This document shows, piece after piece, positions 1-10,449 of a DNA stretch of 64,000 nt. The stretch spans positions 17,298,001 through 17,362,000 of the forward strand of contig NC_046675.1 in assembly GCF_003369915.1 (NCBI RefSeq), given 5' to 3'. Under the pieces are notes generated by a model. The model was not told the DNA's origin. It saw nothing but the letters and a program-made list of their open reading frames with translations, and ran no database searches. A program made the translations under genes and the position numbers. The stretch's first letter is position 1; each line of letters opens with the position of its first letter. This stretch comes from Drosophila miranda. Taxonomy: Eukaryota > Arthropoda > Insecta > Diptera > Drosophilidae.

Positions 1-786
1 CCTCGGGCTCATCTTTGCTTGCTTTGTCCTCCGCAGCGTGGTTCTGTTGCTCCTCGGGCACAGCTGTCAGCTTGGCAGCAGCACCATCTGTCTGATCCTC
101 ATTTTCGATTGTCTTGGCATCTGTTTCCTTTGCGTCAGCAGGCTCCTCCTCCTTTTGGGGCTCTGTGGTGGTGGCTGGAACTGCCTTCTTAGGAGTACCT
201 TTGACTGGCTTCTCTTCTCTCTTCACCTCCTTCTTATCTTTCTTGGGATTAGCCTGAAATGATTTGTTTCGTTAGATTGTGTTTAATGTTTAGAAAATGC
301 TTCACTCACCTTTGCCTTGACCGGCAGAACCACCTTCTCTTCATCGTTGGTTTTCTCCGGCTCCCGGTCGAGCTCATCGCTGCCCACGTCTAGTTTGCGC
401 GCAAAGCGACCTTTCCCGGCGCCGCCGCCGCCACCGATCTTTGTGGCTGTCGTCAGCGACGCGCGTGCCTTCTTGTTGGGCGGCGGTGTAACAGTCTCAG
501 CGGCCCGTGTCGGTGTGCCGCGAGTACTGGATCGCGTGCGACGTCCACCCTCTAGCTCCAAGCTGCCGCCCATCGTTCTTACCAGCTCTTCGCTTTCCCG
601 CTGTGCCCGTTCTATGAACGAGCGTCGTTTCGGTGTGCGTTTCTGCTAATTAATGCAAATGGACTCGATAAGTACTATATACATCTTAGTCAAATATCCG
701 ATAAGATAATCGCTACGATACGACGTAGTTTGATCCTGGGCAACATTCACTCTTACCACTTTCATCAGTTTAGGAGGATTTCCCAT
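1..786 (-). CDS. Gene A copy 0, 5' part (unknown Lys/Glu-rich acidic protein)
   Basis: Only the 5' half is in the window. Exons by eye: proximal first exon 757-786 (MGNPPKLMKV, ten codons, donor GTAAGA), exon 2 at 310-645 (112 codons, phase 0, donor GTGAGT), and exon 3 from 253 leftward off the window edge. The sequence stays open. Its proximal first exon ends in Val where the other copies have Ala, and exon 2 has Phe for Gly within the G-K-G-R-G-A-R stretch. See the copy at 40376-43437 for the full description. Confidence 0.7.
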
Positions 787-1090
787 TGTCCCGTGCTTAA
801 CAAAATTGGATATTAAAAGACGCTTAACAAAATTGGATATTTAAAGACGCTCAGTCGGTGCCTTTTTGCCGCGATATTTTCGACGATATGTACGTTGAGT
901 TAAAACAACTGACCTACTATTTTTAATGTAAAGCGTCACTTTTTCAGCGCGTTATTTTGGTGTAAAGTGATTTATGGTTAAAAATGACTTTTCCAGCAAT
1001 AGCCTACTCTAGACAATCGGTTCACAAGCGTCAATGTTATTCAGTGTTTACATATCGACATAAAAGATGCAGCACCCTGTACACTAAAAT
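1..1090. repeat. Tandem array, partial leftmost unit
   Basis: This is the right-hand end of a unit whose remainder lies outside the window. It holds the 5' half of one gene A copy and about 300 bp of upstream sequence. It ends at the recurring unit junction, where ACACTAAAAT is followed by ACGAGAGCAG. It matches bases 7741-8830 almost base for base. Differences include two adjacent changes in exon 2 (GCAAAG for GCACCG, giving Phe for Gly) and a T for G in the exon 3 start region (Asn for Thr). Confidence 0.9.
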
Positions 1091-1116
1091 ACGAGAGCAG
1101 AGAATTGATCATCTGA

Positions 1117-2120
1117 TCATCCGATCTTCACTTTGGTTATCTTCGCTGTGATCAGATTGTTCGTGTAGGTGTGCGAAACCAAGTCGTAGAGGGCCGTAAA
1201 GACAGTCTTCGTCAGCTCCAACTTGATTTGGTCAACTTTTATGATTCTGTGGGGGCCCAAGGATTAACATTAGAAATGCGAAGACCTCTTGGTAGAGAAC
1301 ACTCACTCGTAGGTAATGGTCTCCTGCACAGCGTTGCCATCACCGCAAGTAGCGCGAAACGTGCGATTTACCGACTCTCGCGCCCAAATCTGCTCCTGCG
1401 CTTCAACACAGGATTTTCGCAGCTTCTCCACATCGTGTAGATTCGAGGTTAGTTTGCTCTGCAGGTTAAAGTACTCCAGCAGGGCCGCATAGAGGGGATC
1501 AGTTTCACTGGTCTCCAGCAGCGAGTTCATGAGAAATTCCAATTCAAACTGCTTGGCCAGCTCGGCGTCCAGTGGCTTGAGATTACTGCGCACTAGGGCA
1601 AATCCCGATGGCTGGCAATCGGCCTGGCGAAACACAATCTTTGATGAATGCTCTTCGATCTGGGCATTGGACAGTTTCATAGGCTGCAGATTCGGGTACT
1701 GCACGATTTTGGCGCTGCTAGAGGGCGGGGCACTGGGTGCACTCGGTTCCAGCTGCGCTTCCGGTTCGAGTTCGGGTTCGGGTTCTGGCTCTGTCGGCAA
1801 CTCCAATATATCGCTGGAAATGCAGCAGTCGTGACTAATGATGGTCTCGGCCCCGCTGCCGCTGCTGCTGGCCAACGCCGCGACGCGCTCAAACTCTTCC
1901 AAGAGAGAAGCATTTTCTGCCGGCCTTTGTTCTGGTGCAGCTACGCTACTTGTTGATAACTCGTCGTCACATTCGTCTTCCTCTTGCAGCCTTTGTTGCT
2001 GGTTCTCGCGTTGAGGCTTTTTCGTTTTCTGGAATCAACAATCTCTCATGTCATGCGACTCTTTCTGCTCCAGTGCATCCTTGTGCTTACCACTTTTTTA
2101 GGCTTTACTAGCGTGGCCAT
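1117..2120 (-). CDS. Gene B copy 1 (unknown protein, 12-residue deletion)
   Basis: Exons by eye: 2091-2120 (MATLVKPKKV, donor GTAAGC), 1307-2028 (acceptor CAG, donor GTGAGT), 1117-1246 (ends V-K-I-G, TGA). The frame is open, giving about 293 residues. Compared with unit 2 it lacks 36 bp, removing twelve residues (Q-L-R-Q-I-Y-D-C-P-D-M-E) between the L-D-A-E and L-A-K-Q-F motifs. The missing segment lies in the conserved-looking C-terminal half, so function may be impaired. The unit junction lies 26 bp after the stop codon, so the native 3' UTR is gone. Confidence 0.65.
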
Positions 2121-3290
2121 TATTGTCCGTTTTTGCGAACTCCTGCTCCACCTTTTTGGGGGGCCGTGGGGCCAAAACAAAAATACACTGCTCTGAGTGT
2201 TTTCACCTCGGGATTATCTTAGGGCCTTCGTTGTGGCTATCAAATGCACCCTTTTCCTTATTTAATTGACGCTAATATTTCTTCTTGCAAAAGTTCTGCG
2301 TATCGCTCGCTGTCTAGTTTTCTTGTTTATTTTTGTTGTATTTTCTTTTTTTACATTTGCTCAAATTACTACATGGCAACGACACGGTAAATACACATGT
2401 GCTACATAATAGAGCCGTATACTGTATGGTTAGTGATAATAGGTTGGAAAAGAGGGTATGAAAACGGCAAAACGGGCCTGAAAACGTATCGAGTGCAAGG
2501 TAAAATCCACACCTTTTGCTTAACATACCTTGAAGTCAAAAAGCAGTTTTTCTCGTCACCCGCGAGGTGAGGTTTATACGAACCTTGCAATTTTCCCTGG
2601 CTGTTTTTGCCTGTTTTCCATACCCTTTTTTATAGGCCATTTAAAACTACGACTTATTTTTTCATGGTAGGAGTGTGATCATCAAAAACTTTATGTCAAA
2701 CAGGAAAATCCTCGTGAAAAGTGGCACGACTCTCGAGAACATCTTCCCACTTACCAGAGGCATACCCCAAGGCTCCCCCATCTCAGTTATCCTTTTTCTT
2801 ATAGCGTACCATCCATTCACAAACAAATCAAATTCAGTGCATACGCCGATGACTTACTCCTTATCATACAACACAGCAACGGAAAAATCATCACAATCGA
2901 CTTCCAAACAATCCTCAGTCAAATAAACAGCTGGTGCATTCACTCTGACGACCTTGCCAAGCCACTGGGCATTAAACACCTCTCATCCTTAAAATACAAC
3001 TGCCGCACCACATCACTAATGCAAATCACCAAATTTTTAATCATATCCAAAGTTCACTTCGGCCTCCCCATATATGGTTATGCACCCAAAAACCAGACAA
3101 ATCGCCTATGATTAATGCAGGAATAAGAGGGGCCCTGGGTGCATTTCGTACCACACCCACTAACAACCTACTATCTGAAGCCAACTTACACACCTTGGAA
3201 AAATAAGTGATTTTCTAACTGGCAAAATGTGTAAAAAAACCATCCACGCTAATGACACCCCCAAACTTTTCCCGTCACCAAACTATTTCC

Positions 3291-4820
3291 AACGAGGTGG
3301 AACGTTGTGAGTTGCTGCGGACACCGCAACTCTACAGTTATACCCGATACTAAGTCAGTATGGCTCTCCTGCGGCAGACGCCGCTAATATTGAACCACAC
3401 GACACAGAGTGCGTGCGAGAGAGACAGAAAATCAGTCTGAGCGTGACGTCGGGCGCTGCGTAGCCACTGAAAATTAATTTCTTGCTCTTGATCTGATCCA
3501 GATTCAGCAATCTGATAGATATGGTCATTATCTATGATTCTGCGTTTTTAGTTTTCTCGAATGTGCAATATTGTGGATGCAACAGATTTTCGTCCTTTGT
3601 GGGGGCGGAAGGGGGTGGGGCGAAATTCTGAGATATACGTTTTATAGTGAGATCTAACAGAAGTGCGGATACCAAATTTGGTTACTCTAGCCTTAATAGT
3701 CTCTGAGATTTGTGGATGCCCCAGATTTTCGTCCTTTGCGGGTGCGGAAGGGGGTGTGGCGAAATTTGGACACGAAACGGTCAAGCTCCGATATCACAGG
3801 AGTGTGGATACCAAATTTGGTTGCTCTGGCTCTTATAGGTTCTGAGATCCTTGAACTCATATTTTGCAATTGGCAAAGCCGACCATGAAACCTGTGTGTT
3901 AGAGAGAGAGACAGAGCGAGAAAGAATGAAATTGTTTTCTTGATTCTGGCTATAATAATTATACGATCTGGTTCAGATTTTACACTCTAGAACATATAGT
4001 CATCCTCTACGATTCTGCGTTTTTGGTTTTATCGTATCTTTAAAAATGTGGATGCCACAGATTTTCGTCCTTTGTGGAGGCGGAAGTGGGCGGGGCGAAG
4101 TTTTGAAATATTTTTGTAGCAGTGACATATCACAGAGGTCTGGATCCAAAACATCGTTGCTCTAGATCTTATAGTCTTTGAGCACTAGGCGCTGAAGGGG
4201 ACGGACGGACGGACGGACGGACGGACGGACGGACAGACGGACAGACAGACAGGGCTCTATCGACTCGGCTATTGATGCTGATCAAGAATATATATGGGGT
4301 CGGAAACGATTCCTTCTGGACGTTACACACATCCACTTTTACCACAAATCTAATATACCCCAATACTTGTTGGGGCCACCAACCCGTGACTGTTTTGGAG
4401 TCAAAATTCTTGTGTCCTTCTGGCACGAAGCCTGACCGGAGGCTTTATTCTGGTACCACGGGAGCCAGGGCCCGCGGAACTCGTTTCCGTCCTGGCTATT
4501 GGTTGCGGCCCCTTGGGGAGCTTCGTGGTGGTTGTGCTTAACACTCAAGCGAGTAGAGCTTGGGCTCGACGTGGAGTTCCGTTATACAACCTGGTGCTGT
4601 GACCCACAGATCAGCAGAGGTTTAGATAGCCTCGCTCCACACCAGGGAGGAAGACATGACCAAAACAGATTGTCTTCAACTGGTACCGGATGAACCGGGG
4701 CGCTGATTGACGCTTAAATTAATCCTGTGCTTGGCACCGTGAGATAAAGCCAATACGGCAGGTGTTCACGTAAAACACATTGACTTTAATACCCCAATAC
4801 TCATTTTGAGTATCGGGTAT
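3291..4820. mobile_element. DINE-1-like element in unit 1 (with nested solo LTR)
   Basis: A non-autonomous helitron-like repeat. It has a tetranucleotide GACG/GACA run (GTCY microsatellite on the other strand) near 4200-4250, which is typical of DINE-1/INE-1. The sequence TATACCCGATACT near the left end pairs with AGTATCGGGTATA at the right end. A short hairpin (ATACTCA..TGAGTAT) sits just inside the right end. It has no target-site duplication, as expected for helitrons. A 429-bp LTR is nested within. The family name is from memory of the D. melanogaster consensus. Confidence 0.65.
4368..4796. mobile_element. Solo LTR, private to unit 1
   Basis: A 429-bp insertion beginning TGTTGGGG and ending TACCCCA, flanked by the 5-bp duplication ATACT (4363-4367 and 4797-4801). 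Units 2, 4 and 5 show the uninterrupted site CCCCAATACTCATTTTG with a single ATACT. TG..CA ends, size and a 5-bp duplication fit a solo LTR of a Copia- or BEL-type retrotransposon. No coding sequence remains. The family was not identified. Confidence 0.65.
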
Positions 4821-5606
4821 AAAAATAACAATAACCTGGATACCCAGCCATATAGGCATAAAAGGTAACGAAATGGGAGACACCTCAGCCGAAAATACCT
4901 CCAAAAAACCCCTCATATATTCATATCTCGTGTCATAACTTAAACGACATCTCCCAATTCCTTAAGTAAATCCTCCAATCCAAGCAAACCGACTTCCTTA
5001 CTAAAACCTCCCCCTGGTACAAACAAATGACCAATCTGCCTTCCACTCATCCTCACCCCAAAAACCTAAACAACCTAAACAGAAGACACCAAGTCCTCAT
5101 GAATAGGTTGAGACTAGGTCACAAAAGGTTCATTAGTGCCCATAGACTTAAGAGACATTATATACGCTTGCCCGGCACTTTCCCTACAAAGATCCTCAAT
5201 ATTCAACAACACCGACCTTATGCAAGATCACTCAAAAATCCTTCACAACATATAACCTCTAATATAACCAACCCTGTACACACATAGTACAATATATAAT
5301 ATTACTCTAGTGAGCTTAAGGCCTCAGTAGCTATAGCCCCATACTTTGTTAATAGCTAGTTTTAACTATTTATTAGCTATATATTAAAATAATAATAATA
5401 CCGAAATAAACATACCGATGAAAAAAACAACTCAGCTCACTTAAACCACCATTACTTAAACAGGATAACAAATAACAGCGGAAAATAATACTAATAATAA
5501 TTACTCTTGTAGGTCCATCCTATCCTTCATCTATAATTAAAAAAAAAAACACCACGATATCATTCGCCTAAGCTGCGTTAACATTCTTCAAGACCTACAT
5601 ATCGGC

Positions 5607-5636
5607 TATATATATACATATATATATATATATATA
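5607..5636. repeat. (AT)n run, recurring in each unit with varying length
   Basis: A TATATATACATATATATA-type tract that varies in length between units (near 13151, 19328, 31793 and 39187). Units 4 and 5 share an inserted TTTATA variant. It lies between the LINE tail and the gene A 3' region. Confidence 0.7.
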
Positions 5637-6782
5637 GACTGATGAAATTAATGAAATGTACCATTACATAGCGATTTACATTAGACGCCTCTCCCTCTCC
5701 GCATGCGCCGCATTCGTATTGCCCACGAAAGCAATCAGGACTACTCGCTCTTCAAATAGAGCGTAGAGTGCCATTCTCTTGGATGAAACACATTTCTTCT
5801 CTCTTGTATTTAAAATAAATTTATTTACAAAAGAATATTCAAATGAATTCCTTATACAGAGGAAAAGCTGCATACAAAAACGGCTTCGAAACTAATTTAC
5901 GCTCGCTTTTGTTGCACTTGAAAGTAGTAAAGTATGTGTAATTATAAGAATTTCCATCTCGTGTTTTTTGTTTTGTTTCATTTAAAAAGCTTAGTCTAAT
6001 ATATTTAATTACGAATTCATTTAAGAGTGATCGTAAGGATACCACAACTGTTCCCAGCGGACATCCCACCATGCACATTATTCGGTTTAGAAATCAATTA
6101 TGTTTCTGTTCAGGTTACAATGGTTAAACATGTATAGAAAAACTAAATGCTTGAAATAAAACAAGCATATCATGGGTAGGGGTAGGTAGGGGGGTGGGAA
6201 GATACCCAACAAAAAAAATTAATAGGTATACATATTTATAGAGTCATAATCTTAATAGCCGCAGAGCTGTTTGTATTGCGTTAAGGTAAGTTAAAATCAT
6301 TTCATTTCCATTTAAGTTGATTTTTGTTTGAGTGGTGTCCAAATTGCTTTTTTTATAATTAGTCTTGCATTATTATTACAGGTATTAAATCTTACAATTT
6401 AAAAACGTCCATCTATAGTTTACATACATTTTCGTGTCAATGTATTCATCTTTTGTTTGATTCCAATGAATTAATTATACACATACATATTATATTTAAG
6501 ATGCATTTCACAATCTGTGTATTTTCGTGTGTGCAGGTGCGGGGAAAGGGAAGAGAGTGTCGGGGCAGAGCGGTGGTTTAGGTGGTCTGTCTATCTGTGG
6601 CGCACACAGTGCAACATTGAAAATCCAGCATCGATTGCATCTTATGGCGCTCCTTATCATTAATCAACCAAAAACTGGAAGACACGAACCTATTGATATC
6701 ATTTTAATTTTGTCGGGTGCAGAACGAATTAAGTTTTCAGTTGTGTGGAGAGAATGGAATCTGTGTATCTGTGGGTGTGTTG

Positions 6783-8526
6783 TTAACTCTTAAATGATTG
6801 CTTGTAGTTGGCGACATCTTTGCCTGAGTCGACGGCCCAGCTGAAGATGGAAGATGCTGCAACGCACTGATTAGTAATTGGATTTCCATCATCCGATCGC
6901 CCTAATTGCACACCTTCGGCGCTGCATCGACGTCGACGGAATTGTTAACGATTTTTGTTTCACCTGCAAAAATATCAACAAATCCTATAAGTTTCTAGGT
7001 TCTTTGAGCGTGTTCAATTTGCTCACCATTAAGCTCGGATTTGTTGACTGCACTGATGGCCTGTGCCTGCTTAATGGGCGTCTCTGACACGACGGTGGTA
7101 TCAACGGCCGCAGCCGGTTCCGTCTTGCTAACATCGTTGGTGGCAGGGACAGGAGCAGGAACCGACGCAGCTGGAGTGGCTTTCTCCCCCGTTGTCTGTT
7201 CGGCTTTCTTGGGTTCTTCGGCGCTCTCAGCTGGTTTCGGCTCTTCCGTGCTTTTGAGCTCGTCTGAACATTCTGCCTTCTCTTCCTCCTTGGGCTCGGC
7301 TGGCACATCCTCTTTAACCTCAGTGGCGACTTCATCGACAACACTATTGCTGGCTTTTGTTTCTTCTGAGCTTGCTACGACCTTTTCGGCTGGTGTGAAT
7401 CGAACAGTTTCTGTACTACTCTTGGAACTCGAATCCACCTCCATGGGCTCCGGTGAGGGCTCCCGGGCGGGTTCCGAAAGCTTTTTTGGCTCCTCCGCTG
7501 CCTTATCAGCTGCGGTAGTTGCAGGCGGCTCTGAAGTAGTTTCGGGTGCGCTTTCGGCTTTAGTTTTATTGTCTGCCGATGCTGCTGATGGCTTCTCTTC
7601 ATCCACTTCCATGGCTGCTGGAGCTGGATCCGCGGCAGCAGCTGGGGCAGGAGTGTCTGTACTAGCACCATTTTCAGGGTCATCGTTACTTTTCGGTGGG
7701 TCTTCAGCCTTTGGCACTTCTTCTGGCGTTTTCTCCTTCACCTCGGGCTCATCTTTGCTTGCTTTGTCCTCCGCAGCGTGGTTCTGTTGCTCCTCGGGCA
7801 CAGCTGTCAGCTTGGCAGCAGCACCATCTGTCTGATCCTCATTTTCGATTGTCTTGGCATCTGTTTCTTTTGCGTCAGCAGGCTCCTCCTCCTTTTGGGG
7901 CTCTGTGGTGGTGGCTGGAACTGCCTTCTTAGGAGTACCTTTGACTGGCTTCTCTTCTCTCTTCACCTCCTTCTTATCTTTCTTGGGAGTAGCCTGAAAT
8001 GATTTGTTTCGTTAGATTGTGTTTAATGTTTAGAAAATGCTTCACTCACCTTTGCCTTGACCGGCAGAACCACCTTCTCTTCATCGTTGGTTTTCTCCGG
8101 CTCCCGGTCGAGCTCATCGCTGCCCACGTCTAGTTTGCGCGCACCGCGACCTTTCCCGGCGCCGCCGCCGCCACCGATCTTTGTGGCTGTCGTCAGCGAC
8201 GCGCGTGCCTTCTTGTTGGGCGGCGGTGTAACAGTCTCAGCGGCCCGTGTCGGTGTGCCGCGAGTACTGGATCGCGTGCGACGTCCACCCTCTAGCTCCA
8301 AGCTGCCGCCCATCGTTCGTACCAGCTCTTCGCTTTCCCGCTGTGCCCGTTCTATGAACGAGCGTCGTTTCGGTGTGCGTTTCTGCTAATTAATGCAAAT
8401 GGACTCGATAAGTACTATATACATCTTAGTCAAATATCCGATAAGATAATCGCTACGATACGACGTAGTTTGATCCTGGGCAACATTCACTCTTACCGCT
8501 TTCATCAGTTTAGGAGGATTTCCCAT
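6783..8526 (-). CDS. Gene A copy 1 (unknown acidic protein, short isoform)
   Basis: Proximal exon 8497-8526 (MGNPPKLMKA), exon 2 at 8050-8385, exon 3 at 7027-7993, then alternative last exons 6914-6963 (extending to a TAG at 6902-6904) or 6783-6856. Predicted length is about 464-468 residues. All splice sites match the other copies. It reads E-E-E-K where the other copies read E-E-K-K in the K-E-E-x-K-A-E stretch. No stop or frameshift is present. It has its own proximal first exon but no distal MSDETG exon, because upstream DNA is cut at the unit junction (8830/8831). Function unknown. Confidence 0.72.
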
Positions 8527-8856
8527 TGTCCCGTGCTTAACAAAATTGGATATTAAAAGACGCTTAACAAAATTGGATATTTAAAGACGCTCAGTCGGTG
8601 CCTTTTTGCCGCGATATTTTCGACGATATGTACGTTGAGTTAAAACAACTGACCTACTATTTTTAATGTAAGGCGTCACTTTTTCAGCGCGTTATTTTGG
8701 TGTAAAGTGATTTATGGTTAAAAATGACTTTTCCAGCAATAGCCTACTCTAGACAATCGGTTCACAAGCGTCAATGTTATTCAGTGTTTACATATCGACA
8801 TAAAAGATGCAGCACCCTGTACACTAAAATACGAGAGCAGAGAATTGATCATCTGA

Positions 8857-9896
8857 TCATCCGATCTTCACTTTGGTTATCTTCGCTGTGATCAGATTGT
8901 TCGTGTAGGTGTGCGAAACCAAGTCGTAGAGGGCCGTAAAGACAGTCTTCGTCAGCTCCAACTTGATTTGGTCAACTTTTATGATTCTGTGGGGGCCCAA
9001 GGATTAACATTAGAAATGCGAAGACCTCTTGGTAGAGAACACTCACTCGTAGGTAATGGTCTCCTGCACAGCGTTGCCATCACCGCAAGTAGCGCGAAAC
9101 GTGCGATTTACCGACTCTCGCGCCCAAATCTGCTCCTGCGCTTCAACACAGGATTTTCGCAGCTTCTCCACATCGTGTAGATTCGAGGTTAGTTTGCTCT
9201 GCAGGTTAAAGTACTCCAGCAGGGCCGCATAGAGGGGATCAGTTTCACTGGTCTCCAGCAGCGAGTTCATGAGAAATTCCAATTCAAACTGCTTGGCCAG
9301 CTCCATATCCGGGCAGTCGTAGATTTGCCGCAACTGCTCGGCGTCCAGTGGCTTGAGATTACTGCGCACTAGGGCAAATCCCGATGGCTGGCAATCGGCC
9401 TGGCGAAACACAATCTTTGATGAATGCTCTTCGATCTGGGCATTGGACAGTTTCATAGGCTGCAGATTCGGGTACTGCACGATTTTGGCGCTGCTAGAGG
9501 GCGGGGCACTGGGTGCACTCGGTTCCAGCTGCGCTTCCGGTTCGAGTTCGGGTTCGGGTTCTGGCTCTGTCGGCAACTCCAATATATCGCTGGAAATGCA
9601 GCAGTCGTGACTAATGATGGTCTCGGCCCCGCTGCCGCTGCTGCTGGCCAACGCCGCGACGCGCTCAAACTCTTCCAAGAGAGAAGCATTTTCTGCCGGC
9701 CTTTGTTCTGGTGCAGCTACGCTACTTGTTGATAACTCGTCGTCACATTCGTCTTCCTCTTGCAGCCTTTGTTGCTGGTTCTCGCGTTGAGGCTTTTTCG
9801 TTTTCTGGAATCAACAATCTCTCATGTCATGCGACTCTTTCTGCTCCAGTGCATCCTTGTGCTCACCACTTTTTTAGGCTTTACTAGCGTGGCCAT
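8857..9896 (-). CDS. Gene B copy 2 (unknown protein, only fully intact copy)
   Basis: I do not recognise this gene. Exons by eye: 9867-9896 (MATLVKPKKV, donor GTGAGC), 9047-9804, and 8857-8986. Introns are 62 and 60 nt with GT..AG ends, and lengths sum to 306 codons, giving 305 residues. The N-terminal third is Glu/Gln-rich and low-complexity, with a Glu-Pro run (EPEPEPELEPE). The C-terminal half is ordered-looking and helical, with L-E-E-F-E-R and E-F-L-M-N-S-L-L-E segments followed by a possible coiled coil. It lies downstream of gene A in the same transcriptional direction. The stop is followed after 26 bp by the unit junction, so the copy lacks its own 3' flank. An ATTAAA on the minus strand about 170 bp beyond could serve as a substitute poly(A) signal (inference). 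Confidence 0.72.
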
Positions 9897-10449
9897 TATT
9901 GTCCGTTTTTGCGAACTCCTGCTCCACCTTTTTGGGGGCCGTGGGGCCAAAACAAAAATACACTGCTCTGAGTGTTTTCACTTCGGGATTATCTTAGGGC
10001 CTTCGTTGTGGCTATCAAATGCACCCTTTTCCTTATTTAATTGACGCTAATATTTCTTCTTGCAAAAGTTCTGCGTATCGCTCGCTGTCTAGTTTTCTTG
10101 TTTATTTTTGTTGTATTTTCTTTTTTTACATTTGCTCAAATTACTACATGGCAACGACACGGTAAATACACATGTGCTACATAATAGAGCCGTATACTGT
10201 ATGGTTAGTGATAATAGGTTGGAAAAGAGGGTATGAAAACGGCAAAACGGGCCTGAAAACGTATCGAGTGCAAGGTAAAATCCACACCTTTTGCTTAACA
10301 TACCTTGAAGTCAAAAAGCAGTTTTTCTCGTCACCCGCGAGGTGAGGTTTATACGAACCTTGCAATTTTCCCTGGCTGTTTTTGCCTGTTTTCCATACCC
10401 TTTTTTATAGGCCATTTAAAACTACGACTTATTTTTTCATGGTAGGAGT

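Larger units (their letters stand above)
2675..5400 (+). mobile_element. Degenerate I-type LINE fragment in unit 1 (split by DINE-1)
   Basis: This is a 5'-truncated, decayed non-LTR element. A reverse-transcriptase stretch reads R-G-I-P-Q-G-S-P-I-S near 2758, then after a frameshift YADD at 2842-2853. Past DINE-1 an RNase H tail (W-I-P-S-H-I-G-I-K-G-N-E) and a C-terminal region (L-R-L-G-H) follow. It ends in a (TAA)n run at about 5386-5400, the tail type of I-clade elements. Many stops make it dead. It is missing 162 bp after the YADD region, and about 50 bp near 5143. Confidence 0.7.
1091..8830. repeat. Tandem array unit 1 (7740 bp)
   Basis: Layout from left: gene B (1117-2120), about 550 bp with no recognised feature (2121-2674), I-type LINE remnant (2675-5400) split by DINE-1 (3291-4820), an AT-rich stretch with an (AT)n run near 5607-5636, the probable gene A 3' UTR (5640-6780), and gene A (6783-8526). 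Private features are a solo LTR inside DINE-1 (4368-4796), a 36-bp in-frame deletion in gene B, and a deletion of about 50 bp in the LINE 3' part near 5143. It shares with units 4 and 5 a 162-bp deletion in the LINE reverse-transcriptase part. Confidence 0.92.

Noticed and set aside
1303..1902. Gene B read as a single-exon protein starting M-E-E-F-E-R-V
   Set aside because: The first codon is TTG. The frame continues upstream to a CAG acceptor, a 62-nt intron and an ATG exon, so the spliced model is better.
4200..4255. Regularly spaced short repeats resembling a CRISPR-like or satellite array
   Set aside because: This is a GACG/GACA tetranucleotide microsatellite within DINE-1, in a eukaryotic genome.
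5676..6078. Overlapping minus-strand frames of 65 and 79 codons between the LINE tail and gene A, repeated in all units
   Set aside because: They are short, have no shared start or splice pattern, and lie where the gene A 3' UTR is expected.
7041..7835. 264-codon plus-strand frame, repeated in each unit (Ser/Ala/Thr-rich)
   Set aside because: It lies antisense to gene A exon 3, and its composition is the mirror of Glu/Ala/Lys codons. Exon 3 has flanking splice sites and matching phases; this frame does not.
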